64,000 bases of DNA from Phycisphaeraceae bacterium (lineage in GTDB: Bacteria; Planctomycetota; Phycisphaerae; Phycisphaerales; UBA1924). Position 1 is the stretch's first letter. The number at the start of each line of letters is the position of its first letter. The notes beneath the pieces are model-generated. The model did not search any database and was not told the origin of the DNA. It was given only the letters and a program-made list of their open reading frames with translations. Shown piece after piece: positions 42,190 through 51,062 of this stretch. The stretch covers positions 2,492,001 through 2,556,000 of the forward strand of contig CP054186.1 of assembly GCA_015200025.1 (NCBI GenBank), written 5' to 3'. The translations under genes were made by a program, and so were the position numbers.

Positions 42190-43052
42190 CGACGTTTCAG
42201 TCAAGCTACCTCGAACTGGAGCCGCGCGAGCTGGTGCGGTTCGTGCTGCGCGAGGCCGGCCAGATTGACAACGATGCGGTCAATCCTGCGGAACTGCTCG
42301 ACTACCTCAAACTGGCGTACATCAGCTTCGACTTCACACGTGAGCTTCCGTCAGAGATTCGGCAGCGAGTCTCGTCCGGACAGCCACGGGCGCTGCTGTC
42401 GTTTGGCGATCGGCTTGTCGCCACTGACTCCTCGTTGTCGGAGCCGAAGTCCCGGTTCAGCGTGCTGCACGAGATCGGGCATTACCTGCTACCACATCAT
42501 CAGCACACACTCTACGTCTGCGATGATCTGGGAATGAGCGCCTGGACACGCTTGGCCTTCGAGCAGGAGGCCAACTCGCTCGCAGCGGACCTCATGTTCC
42601 AGGGCGAGCGATTCTCCCTCGAAGCCAACAGCCTCCCAGTGTCGGCAGCAGCGGTCAAGCAACTCGCCGAGAAGTACAAGGCGTCATTTGAGGCGACCGC
42701 TCGTCGATTGGTTGAGAAGAATTTCAGGCCGTGCATGCTCGTGGTGTTCAAGCAGGATTCGGGCCGTCAGGTCGTCGACCCAAGCGCCGCACAGTCCTGG
42801 ACGGTGAAGTACTGCGTGGCATCACCGAGCTTCAAGCTGCGGTTCTTCGATCGAGTGAGTGGTTCGATCCCGGCGCCTCTGCTGGCGCGGGTGGCCGTAC
42901 CTGGCCGCGACATCGCGAACAGCGTTCAGGAGAAGGTACAGGTTGGCGCAGCGACCGGTGGCGAGCAGCGCCGAGTCAATGCCGAGTTCTTCTGGAACAC
43001 GTACAACGTCTTCGCTCTCCTGACTCCAGAGGCGCCGGACGCTCAAGGGTGA
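42186..43052 (+). CDS. ImmA/IrrE-type metallopeptidase
   Basis: A 288-residue protein overlapping the antitoxin gene by ATGA. The zinc protease motif HEIGHYLLPHH is at about residue 95, followed by a helix with EQEANSLAADLMFQ, as in ImmA/IrrE (COG2856) proteases. This family cleaves XRE-type repressors and thereby switches on phage or stress genes. The coupled HTH antitoxin is the obvious candidate substrate. The C-terminal 110 residues (FRPCMLVVFKQDSG onward) form an extra, unrecognised domain that could sense a trigger. It precedes the big helicase by 6 bases. Confidence 0.8.
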   Translation: MTTFQSSYLELEPRELVRFVLREAGQIDNDAVNPAELLDYLKLAYISFDFTRELPSEIRQRVSSGQPRALLSFGDRLVATDSSLSEPKSRFSVLHEIGHYLLPHHQHTLYVCDDLGMSAWTRLAFEQEANSLAADLMFQGERFSLEANSLPVSAAAVKQLAEKYKASFEATARRLVEKNFRPCMLVVFKQDSGRQVVDPSAAQSWTVKYCVASPSFKLRFFDRVSGSIPAPLLARVAVPGRDIANSVQEKVQVGAATGGEQRRVNAEFFWNTYNVFALLTPEAPDAQG

Positions 43053-43058
43053 CAGATC

Positions 43059-46000
43059 ATGGCATTCAATCCGCTTGCAGTTCTTGATGACGTCACCCAG
43101 GAATACCGGGACTACATCCAGACGGAGTTTCGTGCCAAGGACCTGACCCTGCGGGAGCGGCTGGCCGCGGCCCTCGAACGGGAGAACTTCCTCTGCCGCG
43201 AACCGTTCTTTCAGGCACACCGGCCCTTTCGATCGGGAAAGAAGTGGCGCGAACTGCCGCTGGACGAAAAACTCGCTCGAGTGATGGAGGAGCGGGCGAC
43301 GCGATTCGGGGCAAAGGATCCCCAGCACGCGTACACCCACCAGTCGGGCGCAATCGACGAGTTGTTGAGTCCGACGCCACGCTCCGTCGTCGTGACCACG
43401 GGCACGGGTTCGGGCAAGACAGAGGCGTTCTTGCTCCCCGTGCTACAGAACGCGCTGATGGACGCTCGTTCGTTCGATGGACGCCCGGGCCTCACCGCGA
43501 TTCTGGTCTATCCGATGAACGCGCTCGCTAACGACCAGCGTGAACGCATTGATGAGTATCTCGCCGCCGCGGGGTTGGGCAACGCGGTGAAGGTGGAGCA
43601 GTACGACAGGTCGAGCAGCCAGGATGATCGGGCGCGGATGAGGAGCACGCCTCCGCACATTCTCCTGACGAACTACATGATGCTGGAGTACTTGCTCGTT
43701 CGCCCCGCCGACCGAGACGCGATCTTCACGAACCACCGCTGCCGGTTCCTGGTGCTCGACGAGGTCCATACCTACCGCGGCACGCTTGGCGCCAACATCG
43801 CGATGCTGATCAGACGCCTCAAGGCGCACCTCGGAGCGGCGCCGCAGGCATGGAACGCCCAACCGGCGCAGGAGAGACAGGCCCAAAGGTTCCCGTTGCT
43901 CGTCCCGGTCGCCACATCCGCGACGATCAAGAGTATCGAAGAGGGGGCTGATCCAGCGGAGGCTCGGCGACAGCGGGATGATGCAGTGCGCGACTTCTTC
44001 GGGCGGCTCGCTGGCATTGAACCCGCCGCAGAGATTCAAGTATTCGGTGAAGAACTCCAGGAACAACAGATCCCACCGACAGCCGCGTACCCGGCGCAGC
44101 CGGTCACCGGTATTCAGGTCGATGTCAATGATCCCGACTCTGTGCGGCGGGCACTCTGCCGCCTTGCCGCCGTCGCCGATTCAACGACGCCCACGGATGC
44201 GGCAAACCGTTGCCGGCTGCTCTGGGATTTGAACGGATGGCTCATTCGCGCTCCGTTGTCGGTTGACCAGCTCATCGAGAAGGTGCGGACGGAGGCGCCA
44301 GCCAGAGCCACGGCAGACCTTGGGGCCATCCGTGATGAACTTCACACGGCCCTGCTGGTTGGGACTGCATTGCCCGATGGGGTGCCCGGTGTGCTGCGCA
44401 TTCGTGCGCACCGCGTCTTTCGTGGTGGATGGCGATTCCATCAATGCCTTGAACCGAACTGCCGACACCTCCAGCCGATGGGCGAGGATGTTTGTGCCGT
44501 GTGTGCGCACCAGACGGCACCGCTGCTGCTTTGTCGCTCTTGCGGCGCGGACTATGTCGTGCTTGAATCCGAGAATCCGCAGGATCCGACAACGGCTCTG
44601 TCGCCGGCGGTGATCGCACGGGGCTCGGACCAGCCGGGCTGGCTTGTCTACGAGCCAGATCGGTTCGACGGGCAAGTCAACGCGGATGATGACGATGACG
44701 GTGATGATTCGGGGGATGCCCCCGACAATGGCCCTGCGGCGAATGGGAGAGGAGCCGGCGGTCGCGGGCGCCGTGGACCGGCCGCCGGTAGTGCGGCCGC
44801 TGCAGGTCAGGGCGCTCGCCCGCAGGTGCGCGGCACACGCGAAGGCAGGTTGAACTTCGGCACGCTTGAGTTCTTTGACGATCCCAATGCGGAAGGGCGC
44901 CACGTCGTGGTATCGCGGAACACGAAGCGGTGCCTTTGTTGCGGAGGCTCCGCCGGAAGCCATCCCGTCATCACGCGCGTGGAAATGGGCACGTCGGCCG
45001 CGGTGAAGGTGCTTGCTGAGGGCATCGTCGAATCACTCCACGAGTCGAATCAGGGTCAGCAGGGCTACGACGGTAAGGACCGTTTGTTGATCTTCGCAGA
45101 CAGCCGGCAGGACGCTGCACACCAGGCGAGATTCATCCGGTTCACCGGCCGCTATGACCGGATGCGCGGCAGGGTGTACGCATTGTTGCGCCAGCATGGT
45201 GCTTTGAAGATGCAACGCTTGGCGGAACAGCTGGGCGAGGCTGCGGTGCGAACTCATGACAACCCCTTTCTACCAGCAGACCCGAATGTCGCAGTTCGCG
45301 GCGAAACGCGCGAGCGGGTGCGAGCGTGGGAGGAAGCGCCAGTCCTGGACCAGCTTTCAGCCAACGCCAACTATCGCGGCACCCTGGTGAACCTGGGCCT
45401 GATCCAAGTTCGTTACTCGGAATTGGATGAGCACATCCGCGAGCGCGGCGGCGAGTTGGCGCACCAGCTTGGCGTGAGCACCGATCAGTTGGTCCATGTG
45501 TGCCGGTGCGTGCTCGATGACATGCGGACGCACTCGGCGCTGTCTCGACAACTGCTGCAGTACCACCCTTCCTTTGTTGGGTATCCGGAAACGCTGCGGG
45601 CGAGCGAGTGGGAGCGCAGCGTCAAGGCCCCGGCGGGCTACATGTGCGACCGAGATGGTCGGCCGACGAACCTGCTCGATCGTGACGAGGTGGCGTACGG
45701 CATCACGGTGAGGTCAATTGCGCGATCCGCGACGAATCGAGGCCGCGCACCAGCCATTCAGCGAATAGTCGCAGAACTGGTACGCCGGTACGGCGGTGCG
45801 CAGGTCACGCCGAACGAGGCGTTGGCGGTCGTCGAGTTCCTTCGCCTTGCGGGCTTCGTCCAGCCGGTCGAACTCTTCGGCTTCCGATCGAGCCACTCGC
45901 TATTGCAAGTGAACGCGGAGGAAGTTGAACTCCTGCCCACAACGGACGCGACGCGCAGTCGGTGCGGAGTGTGCATGCGAGCTTGCGCCGGCGCCATGAA

Positions 46001-48473
46001 TGGGGCGCCATGTCCAGCGTGTCACGGGACGATCCAACCCTGGCCGAGCGCAGAGTTCGCAACCAGTCGGGCAGTGCGGCGCGTTCTCGAGGGAGCAGTC
46101 GTTCCCCTGGATGCCGGTGAGCACACCGCACAGGTTCCTGCGGCGGTGCGAAAAGAGTTGGAGACCGACTTTAAGAACAAGGACGAGAGCCTGAACGTGT
46201 TGGCGTGCTCGCCCACGCTCGAGATGGGGATCGACGTCGGTGGCCTAGAGGCCGTTGCAATGAGGAACATCCCGCCCCGGCCGGACAACTACGCGCAGCG
46301 CGGCGGCCGCGCAGGACGCAGAGCTCGCATCGGACTTGTCGTCAGCTACGCCAACCGTCGCCCGCATGATCAGTATTTCTACGACCACCCGGAGGAGATG
46401 ATCGCGGGCGAGGTGCCTACGCCGACGTTCTCCCTCTTCAACCGGGACGTGCTACTCCGGCACGTCGCCGCGATAGCGTTTGGAGCTGCTAACCCTGGAC
46501 TCGCAGGACAGATGGTGACCTATGTCACGGTGGATGGCCAGGTTCAGCAAGAAAGTGTCGACGGGCTCAAGGCAGCAGTGACGGCAACCACCGAGCACAC
46601 CGTCGAGCTGGCCCAACGAGCCCTCGGCATGCAGCTTGCAGCCGCCGGAGTCGATGAAGCGGGACTCCGGGCATATCTCGCGTCGCTCCCCGAGAGAATT
46701 CAGGGTGTCGTGGATCGTACTGCGCGACAAGTGCTCGAACTGCGGCAATCAATTGAACGCTGGGCCGAGGGGCTTCAGCAGGGCCAGCGCCATCTCGCGA
46801 TCCGAGCCGGAGACCTCATCAACCGCTTGTTGGGTGTACGTGACACCACCGCTCGCGAAGGCCGCGATGCGGACGATCGATCTGCTGGGTACCCGTTGCG
46901 GCGCTTCGCCGAGTTCGGGATCCTTCCCGGATACGAGTTCCCTACGGAGCCGGCGTCGCTTCGCCTCTTGAGCGACGAGTACGAGGATGACCCGATCACG
47001 ACGGACCGAAGGTTCGGCATCGGCCAGTTCCAACCGGAAGCGCCCGTCTTCGCGAGGTCAAAGCGCTGGCGCGTGTGCGGCATCGATACTTCATCTCCTT
47101 GGAATCCCCAGTCGGAAGGTCCGACTTGGCAGTACAGAGTCTGCCGAGGCTGCGGCCTTCGACACCGGGTCGATCACCCGCGTTGTCCTCGCTGCGGCGA
47201 CGATTCTCCCGCGCCCAATCTGCCGGTTGTCGCGTATGGCGGTTTCGTCGCTGTGCGGAATGAGGCCCCGGTGATGCAGGAGGAGGACCGGTTTGCCGCC
47301 CGCGACCTGGTTCGAGTTCAGCCGCAGTGGGATGGCGAACTCGTTCGCCGGTGGACCCTTGCCGATGGCTGGCAACTCCAGCTTCGCCGCAACGAGACAG
47401 TGGACTGGCTCAACGAGGGGCCGGCGCCCACTCAGGCCGAACTTGCCGCGACCCCTGCCCAGTGCCTCCACGATGACGCCACTGGATACACACCGTGTGC
47501 CCAATGCGGCCGACTGCTCAACCCGGCGCCCGCGACTCCGGGAAACCGACGAGGCGGGCGCGCACAGTCCGATCCGTTCGGCCACGCGGCCTCTTGCCCG
47601 AGCCGAGGCCAGCCCCCCCAACGCGTGGCCATCGCGACATCCGGGCCAGCAGAGACCCTCCGACTCCTGGTTCCGTTGCCGGCGCCGCCAGAGGGCGACT
47701 CGGAGTGGATTGAGAGCGTTCACGCCTGGGCACGGAGCCTGGGCGAGAGTCTGTTCGCGGGGCTTTGTCACGCGTTCATGGTTGACGATGACGAGTTGTC
47801 CTTCGATGTTGAGGGTCCCTGGACCCGAGAAGCCGGCGGCGCCACGGGAACCTTTGTCTCACTCACGTTTACCGATCCAACGGTCGGAGGCTCGGGCTAC
47901 CTCGAAAGGATTGGCAGCGATCTCCACATCGTCGCTCAGCACTCGCTTGCCCACTTGCAGCACGACGGCTGCGAGACGGCGTGCTACCGCTGCCTCAAGG
48001 CCTACCGGAACCAGCGGTTCCACACGATACTTCAGTGGCCTCTTGCAGTGCCAGCGCTCGACGCCATCGCGGAGGCCGCGCCCACATCCGCCCCTCCCGG
48101 CGCCACGGACGACCCGCGGCCGTGGCTCGAGGCGTATGCGGCCGGGGTCGGGTCTCCACTCGAGTTGAAGTTTCTGCGGCTCTTTGAAAGCCGCGGGCTC
48201 TCGTTGACGAAGCAGCATCCCGTCTCAGTCAGTGGCAGTGCGGGCCCGATCTCGATAGCTGACTTTGCATGCCCGGCATCGCGCGTGGCGGTATATGTGG
48301 ATGGCGCTTCTGTGCATGTCGGGCACCGTGCCCGTCGGGACCGGTTGATTCGCTCGCGACTGTCGACAGTTTCGCCACCCTGGACCGTGGTGGAGTTGCG
48401 GGCATCCGACCTGGCGCGACCGGAAGAGGTCATCGATAGCTTGCGAACACTGTGCGGTACTCGGGGGCTGTGA
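43059..48473 (+). CDS. DUF1998 DEAD-box helicase (DruE/MrfA-like) with C-terminal Vsr-like nuclease fold
   Basis: A 1,804-residue SF2 helicase. Motifs: VVVTTGTGSGKTEAFLLPVL (Walker A, about 112), VLDEVHTYRG (about 235), LLIFADSRQDAAHQARF (about 675), ACSPTLEMGIDVGGLEAV (about 1050) and YAQRGGRAGRRARIGLV (about 1078). Several zinc ribbons occur (CAVCAHQTAPLLLCRSCGADY, CRGCGLRHRVDHPRCPRCGDD). A DUF1998/MZB domain follows (about 1540-1660; GGSGYLE, CETACYRCL). The last 105 residues (LELKFLRLFESRGL, ISIADFACPASRVAVYVDGASVHVGHRARRD) match Vsr/MTES_1575-like nucleases. Size and domains fit Druantia DruE better than split DISARM DrmA/DrmB. Confidence 0.8.
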   Translation: MAFNPLAVLDDVTQEYRDYIQTEFRAKDLTLRERLAAALERENFLCREPFFQAHRPFRSGKKWRELPLDEKLARVMEERATRFGAKDPQHAYTHQSGAIDELLSPTPRSVVVTTGTGSGKTEAFLLPVLQNALMDARSFDGRPGLTAILVYPMNALANDQRERIDEYLAAAGLGNAVKVEQYDRSSSQDDRARMRSTPPHILLTNYMMLEYLLVRPADRDAIFTNHRCRFLVLDEVHTYRGTLGANIAMLIRRLKAHLGAAPQAWNAQPAQERQAQRFPLLVPVATSATIKSIEEGADPAEARRQRDDAVRDFFGRLAGIEPAAEIQVFGEELQEQQIPPTAAYPAQPVTGIQVDVNDPDSVRRALCRLAAVADSTTPTDAANRCRLLWDLNGWLIRAPLSVDQLIEKVRTEAPARATADLGAIRDELHTALLVGTALPDGVPGVLRIRAHRVFRGGWRFHQCLEPNCRHLQPMGEDVCAVCAHQTAPLLLCRSCGADYVVLESENPQDPTTALSPAVIARGSDQPGWLVYEPDRFDGQVNADDDDDGDDSGDAPDNGPAANGRGAGGRGRRGPAAGSAAAAGQGARPQVRGTREGRLNFGTLEFFDDPNAEGRHVVVSRNTKRCLCCGGSAGSHPVITRVEMGTSAAVKVLAEGIVESLHESNQGQQGYDGKDRLLIFADSRQDAAHQARFIRFTGRYDRMRGRVYALLRQHGALKMQRLAEQLGEAAVRTHDNPFLPADPNVAVRGETRERVRAWEEAPVLDQLSANANYRGTLVNLGLIQVRYSELDEHIRERGGELAHQLGVSTDQLVHVCRCVLDDMRTHSALSRQLLQYHPSFVGYPETLRASEWERSVKAPAGYMCDRDGRPTNLLDRDEVAYGITVRSIARSATNRGRAPAIQRIVAELVRRYGGAQVTPNEALAVVEFLRLAGFVQPVELFGFRSSHSLLQVNAEEVELLPTTDATRSRCGVCMRACAGAMNGAPCPACHGTIQPWPSAEFATSRAVRRVLEGAVVPLDAGEHTAQVPAAVRKELETDFKNKDESLNVLACSPTLEMGIDVGGLEAVAMRNIPPRPDNYAQRGGRAGRRARIGLVVSYANRRPHDQYFYDHPEEMIAGEVPTPTFSLFNRDVLLRHVAAIAFGAANPGLAGQMVTYVTVDGQVQQESVDGLKAAVTATTEHTVELAQRALGMQLAAAGVDEAGLRAYLASLPERIQGVVDRTARQVLELRQSIERWAEGLQQGQRHLAIRAGDLINRLLGVRDTTAREGRDADDRSAGYPLRRFAEFGILPGYEFPTEPASLRLLSDEYEDDPITTDRRFGIGQFQPEAPVFARSKRWRVCGIDTSSPWNPQSEGPTWQYRVCRGCGLRHRVDHPRCPRCGDDSPAPNLPVVAYGGFVAVRNEAPVMQEEDRFAARDLVRVQPQWDGELVRRWTLADGWQLQLRRNETVDWLNEGPAPTQAELAATPAQCLHDDATGYTPCAQCGRLLNPAPATPGNRRGGRAQSDPFGHAASCPSRGQPPQRVAIATSGPAETLRLLVPLPAPPEGDSEWIESVHAWARSLGESLFAGLCHAFMVDDDELSFDVEGPWTREAGGATGTFVSLTFTDPTVGGSGYLERIGSDLHIVAQHSLAHLQHDGCETACYRCLKAYRNQRFHTILQWPLAVPALDAIAEAAPTSAPPGATDDPRPWLEAYAAGVGSPLELKFLRLFESRGLSLTKQHPVSVSGSAGPISIADFACPASRVAVYVDGASVHVGHRARRDRLIRSRLSTVSPPWTVVELRASDLARPEEVIDSLRTLCGTRGL

Positions 48474-48562
48474 GAGGGAGTCTTGTTGGTCCACTAGGAT
48501 GGTCGCTCGCTGGCGTCCGTTCGGCGAGCACAGTGATATTGAAGCGTTGGAAATGAACGACA

Positions 48563-50980
48563 ATGGGTGTGACACTCAAAGAACTTCGTGAGCAGGTCCA
48601 AGCCGACAAGCGGCTGGCGATCGAGGTCATCCAGAAGGCCGACCACGCCGTCGATCACTTTGATCACGCCGTTATGCTCCCGGACATCACCGGGCAGCCA
48701 GGAGCTGTCGCTCGCTTCAATCAGTTCAAACGTGATCAGCTTCGCGGATTGCAGGCCGTGGGTCGCAGCCCCTTCTTTGCCCGCATCGATACCGGTCGCA
48801 CCGACGGTTCGGGCACTGAGAGAGTCAAACTGCTGGTCAGCAAGGCACGCGATACTGGCGGTGATGTGTACGGCTCAGATTGGGAGGTCGTCAGCTGGAC
48901 GAGCCCAATTACGGCCTTCGTGTTGGATCGACCTGTCGGTGACCGAGTCGAGTTCGTGCGCCGGTCCAAAGTCGTCTATGTGGTCGGCGCGTCCGCAAAG
49001 TACGAGGAGGTCGTCCCCAGGGTCCGCAACGCTGATCTTGTGTTCGCCTCCGGCAAGACCAGTGTGGTGGATGAAGATGACCTGCTTGAGAAGATGGACG
49101 CCATCGTGGCGGCGCCGCCGGCGGAACCCGAGCCCGCTCAGTATGAGGCCAAGCCGACCTTTGGCCTCAGCGACATCATCGTGCTGGCGGACCAGCCGCA
49201 ACGCGCGGCCATGATGCTGCCCTTCGAGCAGACCGTGATCATCGAGGGTCCGCCCGGCAGTGGGAAAACCAGCATCGGCATCATGCGGATTGCATGTCTC
49301 TACGATCAGCAGTGGGATGAGCTTGGGTTGGAAAAGGGCAAAGACGCTCCGTTCCACGACTACTCCAGCATGCAGGTCCTCGTCTTCAACGATGAGATGG
49401 TGGAATACCTGAAGGGTCTCGCGCAGTCGATCGGCGTGGAGAAGGTGTGGGTAGAGACAACGAAGGTCTTCTTTCAGAAGGTCTGCCGCGCCACAAGAAT
49501 GCTGTCGGGAACAGAACGGGTCGACAAGCCGACTGCGGCGGCGCTCAAGGGCCGCGGGGAGGTGCTCGGTGCCTACTTCGCCGCGTTCCGAGCGCACGCA
49601 CAGGCATATTGGTCCGATGGCCGCGGTGCCCTTCGAGAGGCGTTGTTCAACCTTGGGCCCGATTTTCTAGTCCTGGCGGACGAACTCGAGCGATGGATAA
49701 GGCGCGTGGCGCAGGCGCGGTTTGTCGAGAATGCGTTGACGGGAAGCATCGCGCTCGCGGATGCGCTCACCGCGACGGTCAGCGTCATTCGTGACGGGCA
49801 GTCGCCCACCCGTTTCTGTCTTGATTCGACGGGCACCATGCCCGAACACACCGGGCAGGGGCTCAGTCGTTTGCGCGAGGAGAGGCGACGCGAGGGCGTG
49901 AAAGCTGCCAGAAAGCTTGTTGAAGCTGCGGTGCGCGCCGCGTGCGACCGCGTGCGCATCACGCGGCTGATGTTTGGTCTACCGGAGTACGCCGCGCTTC
50001 TCGACGCCGCCCGCCAGGACGGCCTGCGACCCAAGGCGGTCGATGCCGGGGATCGATTGTGGCGTGCTCAATACTCCAAGGACAATCCATCCTACAGCGA
50101 GTTTGATCTGGCGGTGTCGGCGTGGCTCGGCAGCCGTGTCCTGCTTTCCTCTAGCGACCGGGAGACACCTTGGATAGGCGGCAAGCGAGAGCGATTCACG
50201 CACCTCGTCGTTGACGAGGCTCAAGATCTCTCGCCGTGCCACATCGTCACACTTGCGTCACAGCTCGCGCCCAAGGGCACGATGTCCCTCGTGGGAGACC
50301 TGCACCAAAACCTGAACCCACTGGCGGGGTTACGCCGCTGGGAGGATGCGCGACTTCGGGATGTGGCCAAGAGCGTGTTCGGCATCAACTATCGCCAAAC
50401 GCGCGAACTTGGCGAGTTCCTGAAGGACCTCCACCGTGGATTGTTCGGCGAGGTTCCCGGATGGGCTGCCTCAGACAAGACCACCGGTGCACTGCCGCGA
50501 GTGGGCACGATTCGATCCTTGAAGGACCTGTCGAGGGCCGTGGCGGCGGAAGCGCGGCGGTGGCGAGATGAGATCCCGAACGCCACTGTGGCCGTGCTGT
50601 ACGACGGCAAGATGGAACCTAAGCGCAGGCAATGGCTGCGCCGTCAGCTTGAGGAGGCCCTGAGCGACGAGTTGACGACAGTGGATGCCGTCAGTCCTGC
50701 ATCGGGTGGAAGTCCGTTGCGACGGACTGATCGTGTCGTGATCGCCTCGGTGAAGCAAACCAAGGGCCTTGAGTTTGACGCGGTGGTTTTCATCGAAACC
50801 AAGCCAAGGTGGTCTCGGCCCGCTATCGAAGTGGAGGTGCGGGCCAGAAACGGGCTGTACGTCGCTGCAAGCCGCGCACGCGCTGGCCTTTCGCTGTGCA
50901 TGGTCAATCTGCCTTCCTGCGTTGAAGAGGTTATGGAGAACGGAAGATGTGAACGGGCAGAGTGGCCCGAGGATCTGTAG
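48563..50980 (+). CDS. UvrD/HelD-like superfamily 1 helicase
   Basis: An 805-residue SF1 helicase. An N-terminal region of about 200 residues (coiled coil, then FFARIDTGR and a strand-rich part) resembles HelD-type proteins. Motifs: VIIEGPPGSGKTSIGIMRIA (Walker A, about 230), HLVVDEAQDLSPCH (about 550), SLVGDLHQNLNPLAG (about 575), INYRQTRELGEFL (about 610), ASVKQTKGLEFDAVVF (about 730) and LYVAASRARAGLSL (about 770). All ATPase motifs are intact. It follows the DUF1998 helicase after 89 bases and precedes a DUF2325-like gene. It probably unwinds or strips DNA or RNA polymerase in defence. Confidence 0.8.
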   Translation: MGVTLKELREQVQADKRLAIEVIQKADHAVDHFDHAVMLPDITGQPGAVARFNQFKRDQLRGLQAVGRSPFFARIDTGRTDGSGTERVKLLVSKARDTGGDVYGSDWEVVSWTSPITAFVLDRPVGDRVEFVRRSKVVYVVGASAKYEEVVPRVRNADLVFASGKTSVVDEDDLLEKMDAIVAAPPAEPEPAQYEAKPTFGLSDIIVLADQPQRAAMMLPFEQTVIIEGPPGSGKTSIGIMRIACLYDQQWDELGLEKGKDAPFHDYSSMQVLVFNDEMVEYLKGLAQSIGVEKVWVETTKVFFQKVCRATRMLSGTERVDKPTAAALKGRGEVLGAYFAAFRAHAQAYWSDGRGALREALFNLGPDFLVLADELERWIRRVAQARFVENALTGSIALADALTATVSVIRDGQSPTRFCLDSTGTMPEHTGQGLSRLREERRREGVKAARKLVEAAVRAACDRVRITRLMFGLPEYAALLDAARQDGLRPKAVDAGDRLWRAQYSKDNPSYSEFDLAVSAWLGSRVLLSSSDRETPWIGGKRERFTHLVVDEAQDLSPCHIVTLASQLAPKGTMSLVGDLHQNLNPLAGLRRWEDARLRDVAKSVFGINYRQTRELGEFLKDLHRGLFGEVPGWAASDKTTGALPRVGTIRSLKDLSRAVAAEARRWRDEIPNATVAVLYDGKMEPKRRQWLRRQLEEALSDELTTVDAVSPASGGSPLRRTDRVVIASVKQTKGLEFDAVVFIETKPRWSRPAIEVEVRARNGLYVAASRARAGLSLCMVNLPSCVEEVMENGRCERAEWPEDL

Positions 50981-51062
50981 CGCTGTCATGTGAGCATCTG
51001 GTGATGCCGCCGGCCGCGGACTGCTGCCCCGATCGATCGGGCGAGAAGCTGGAGGTCGCCTC

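Noticed and set aside
30895..48473. Dpd-type 7-deazaguanine DNA modification cluster
   Set aside because: SNF2 and DUF1998 helicases can occur there, but no DpdA (TGT-like) or deazaguanine synthesis gene is visible.
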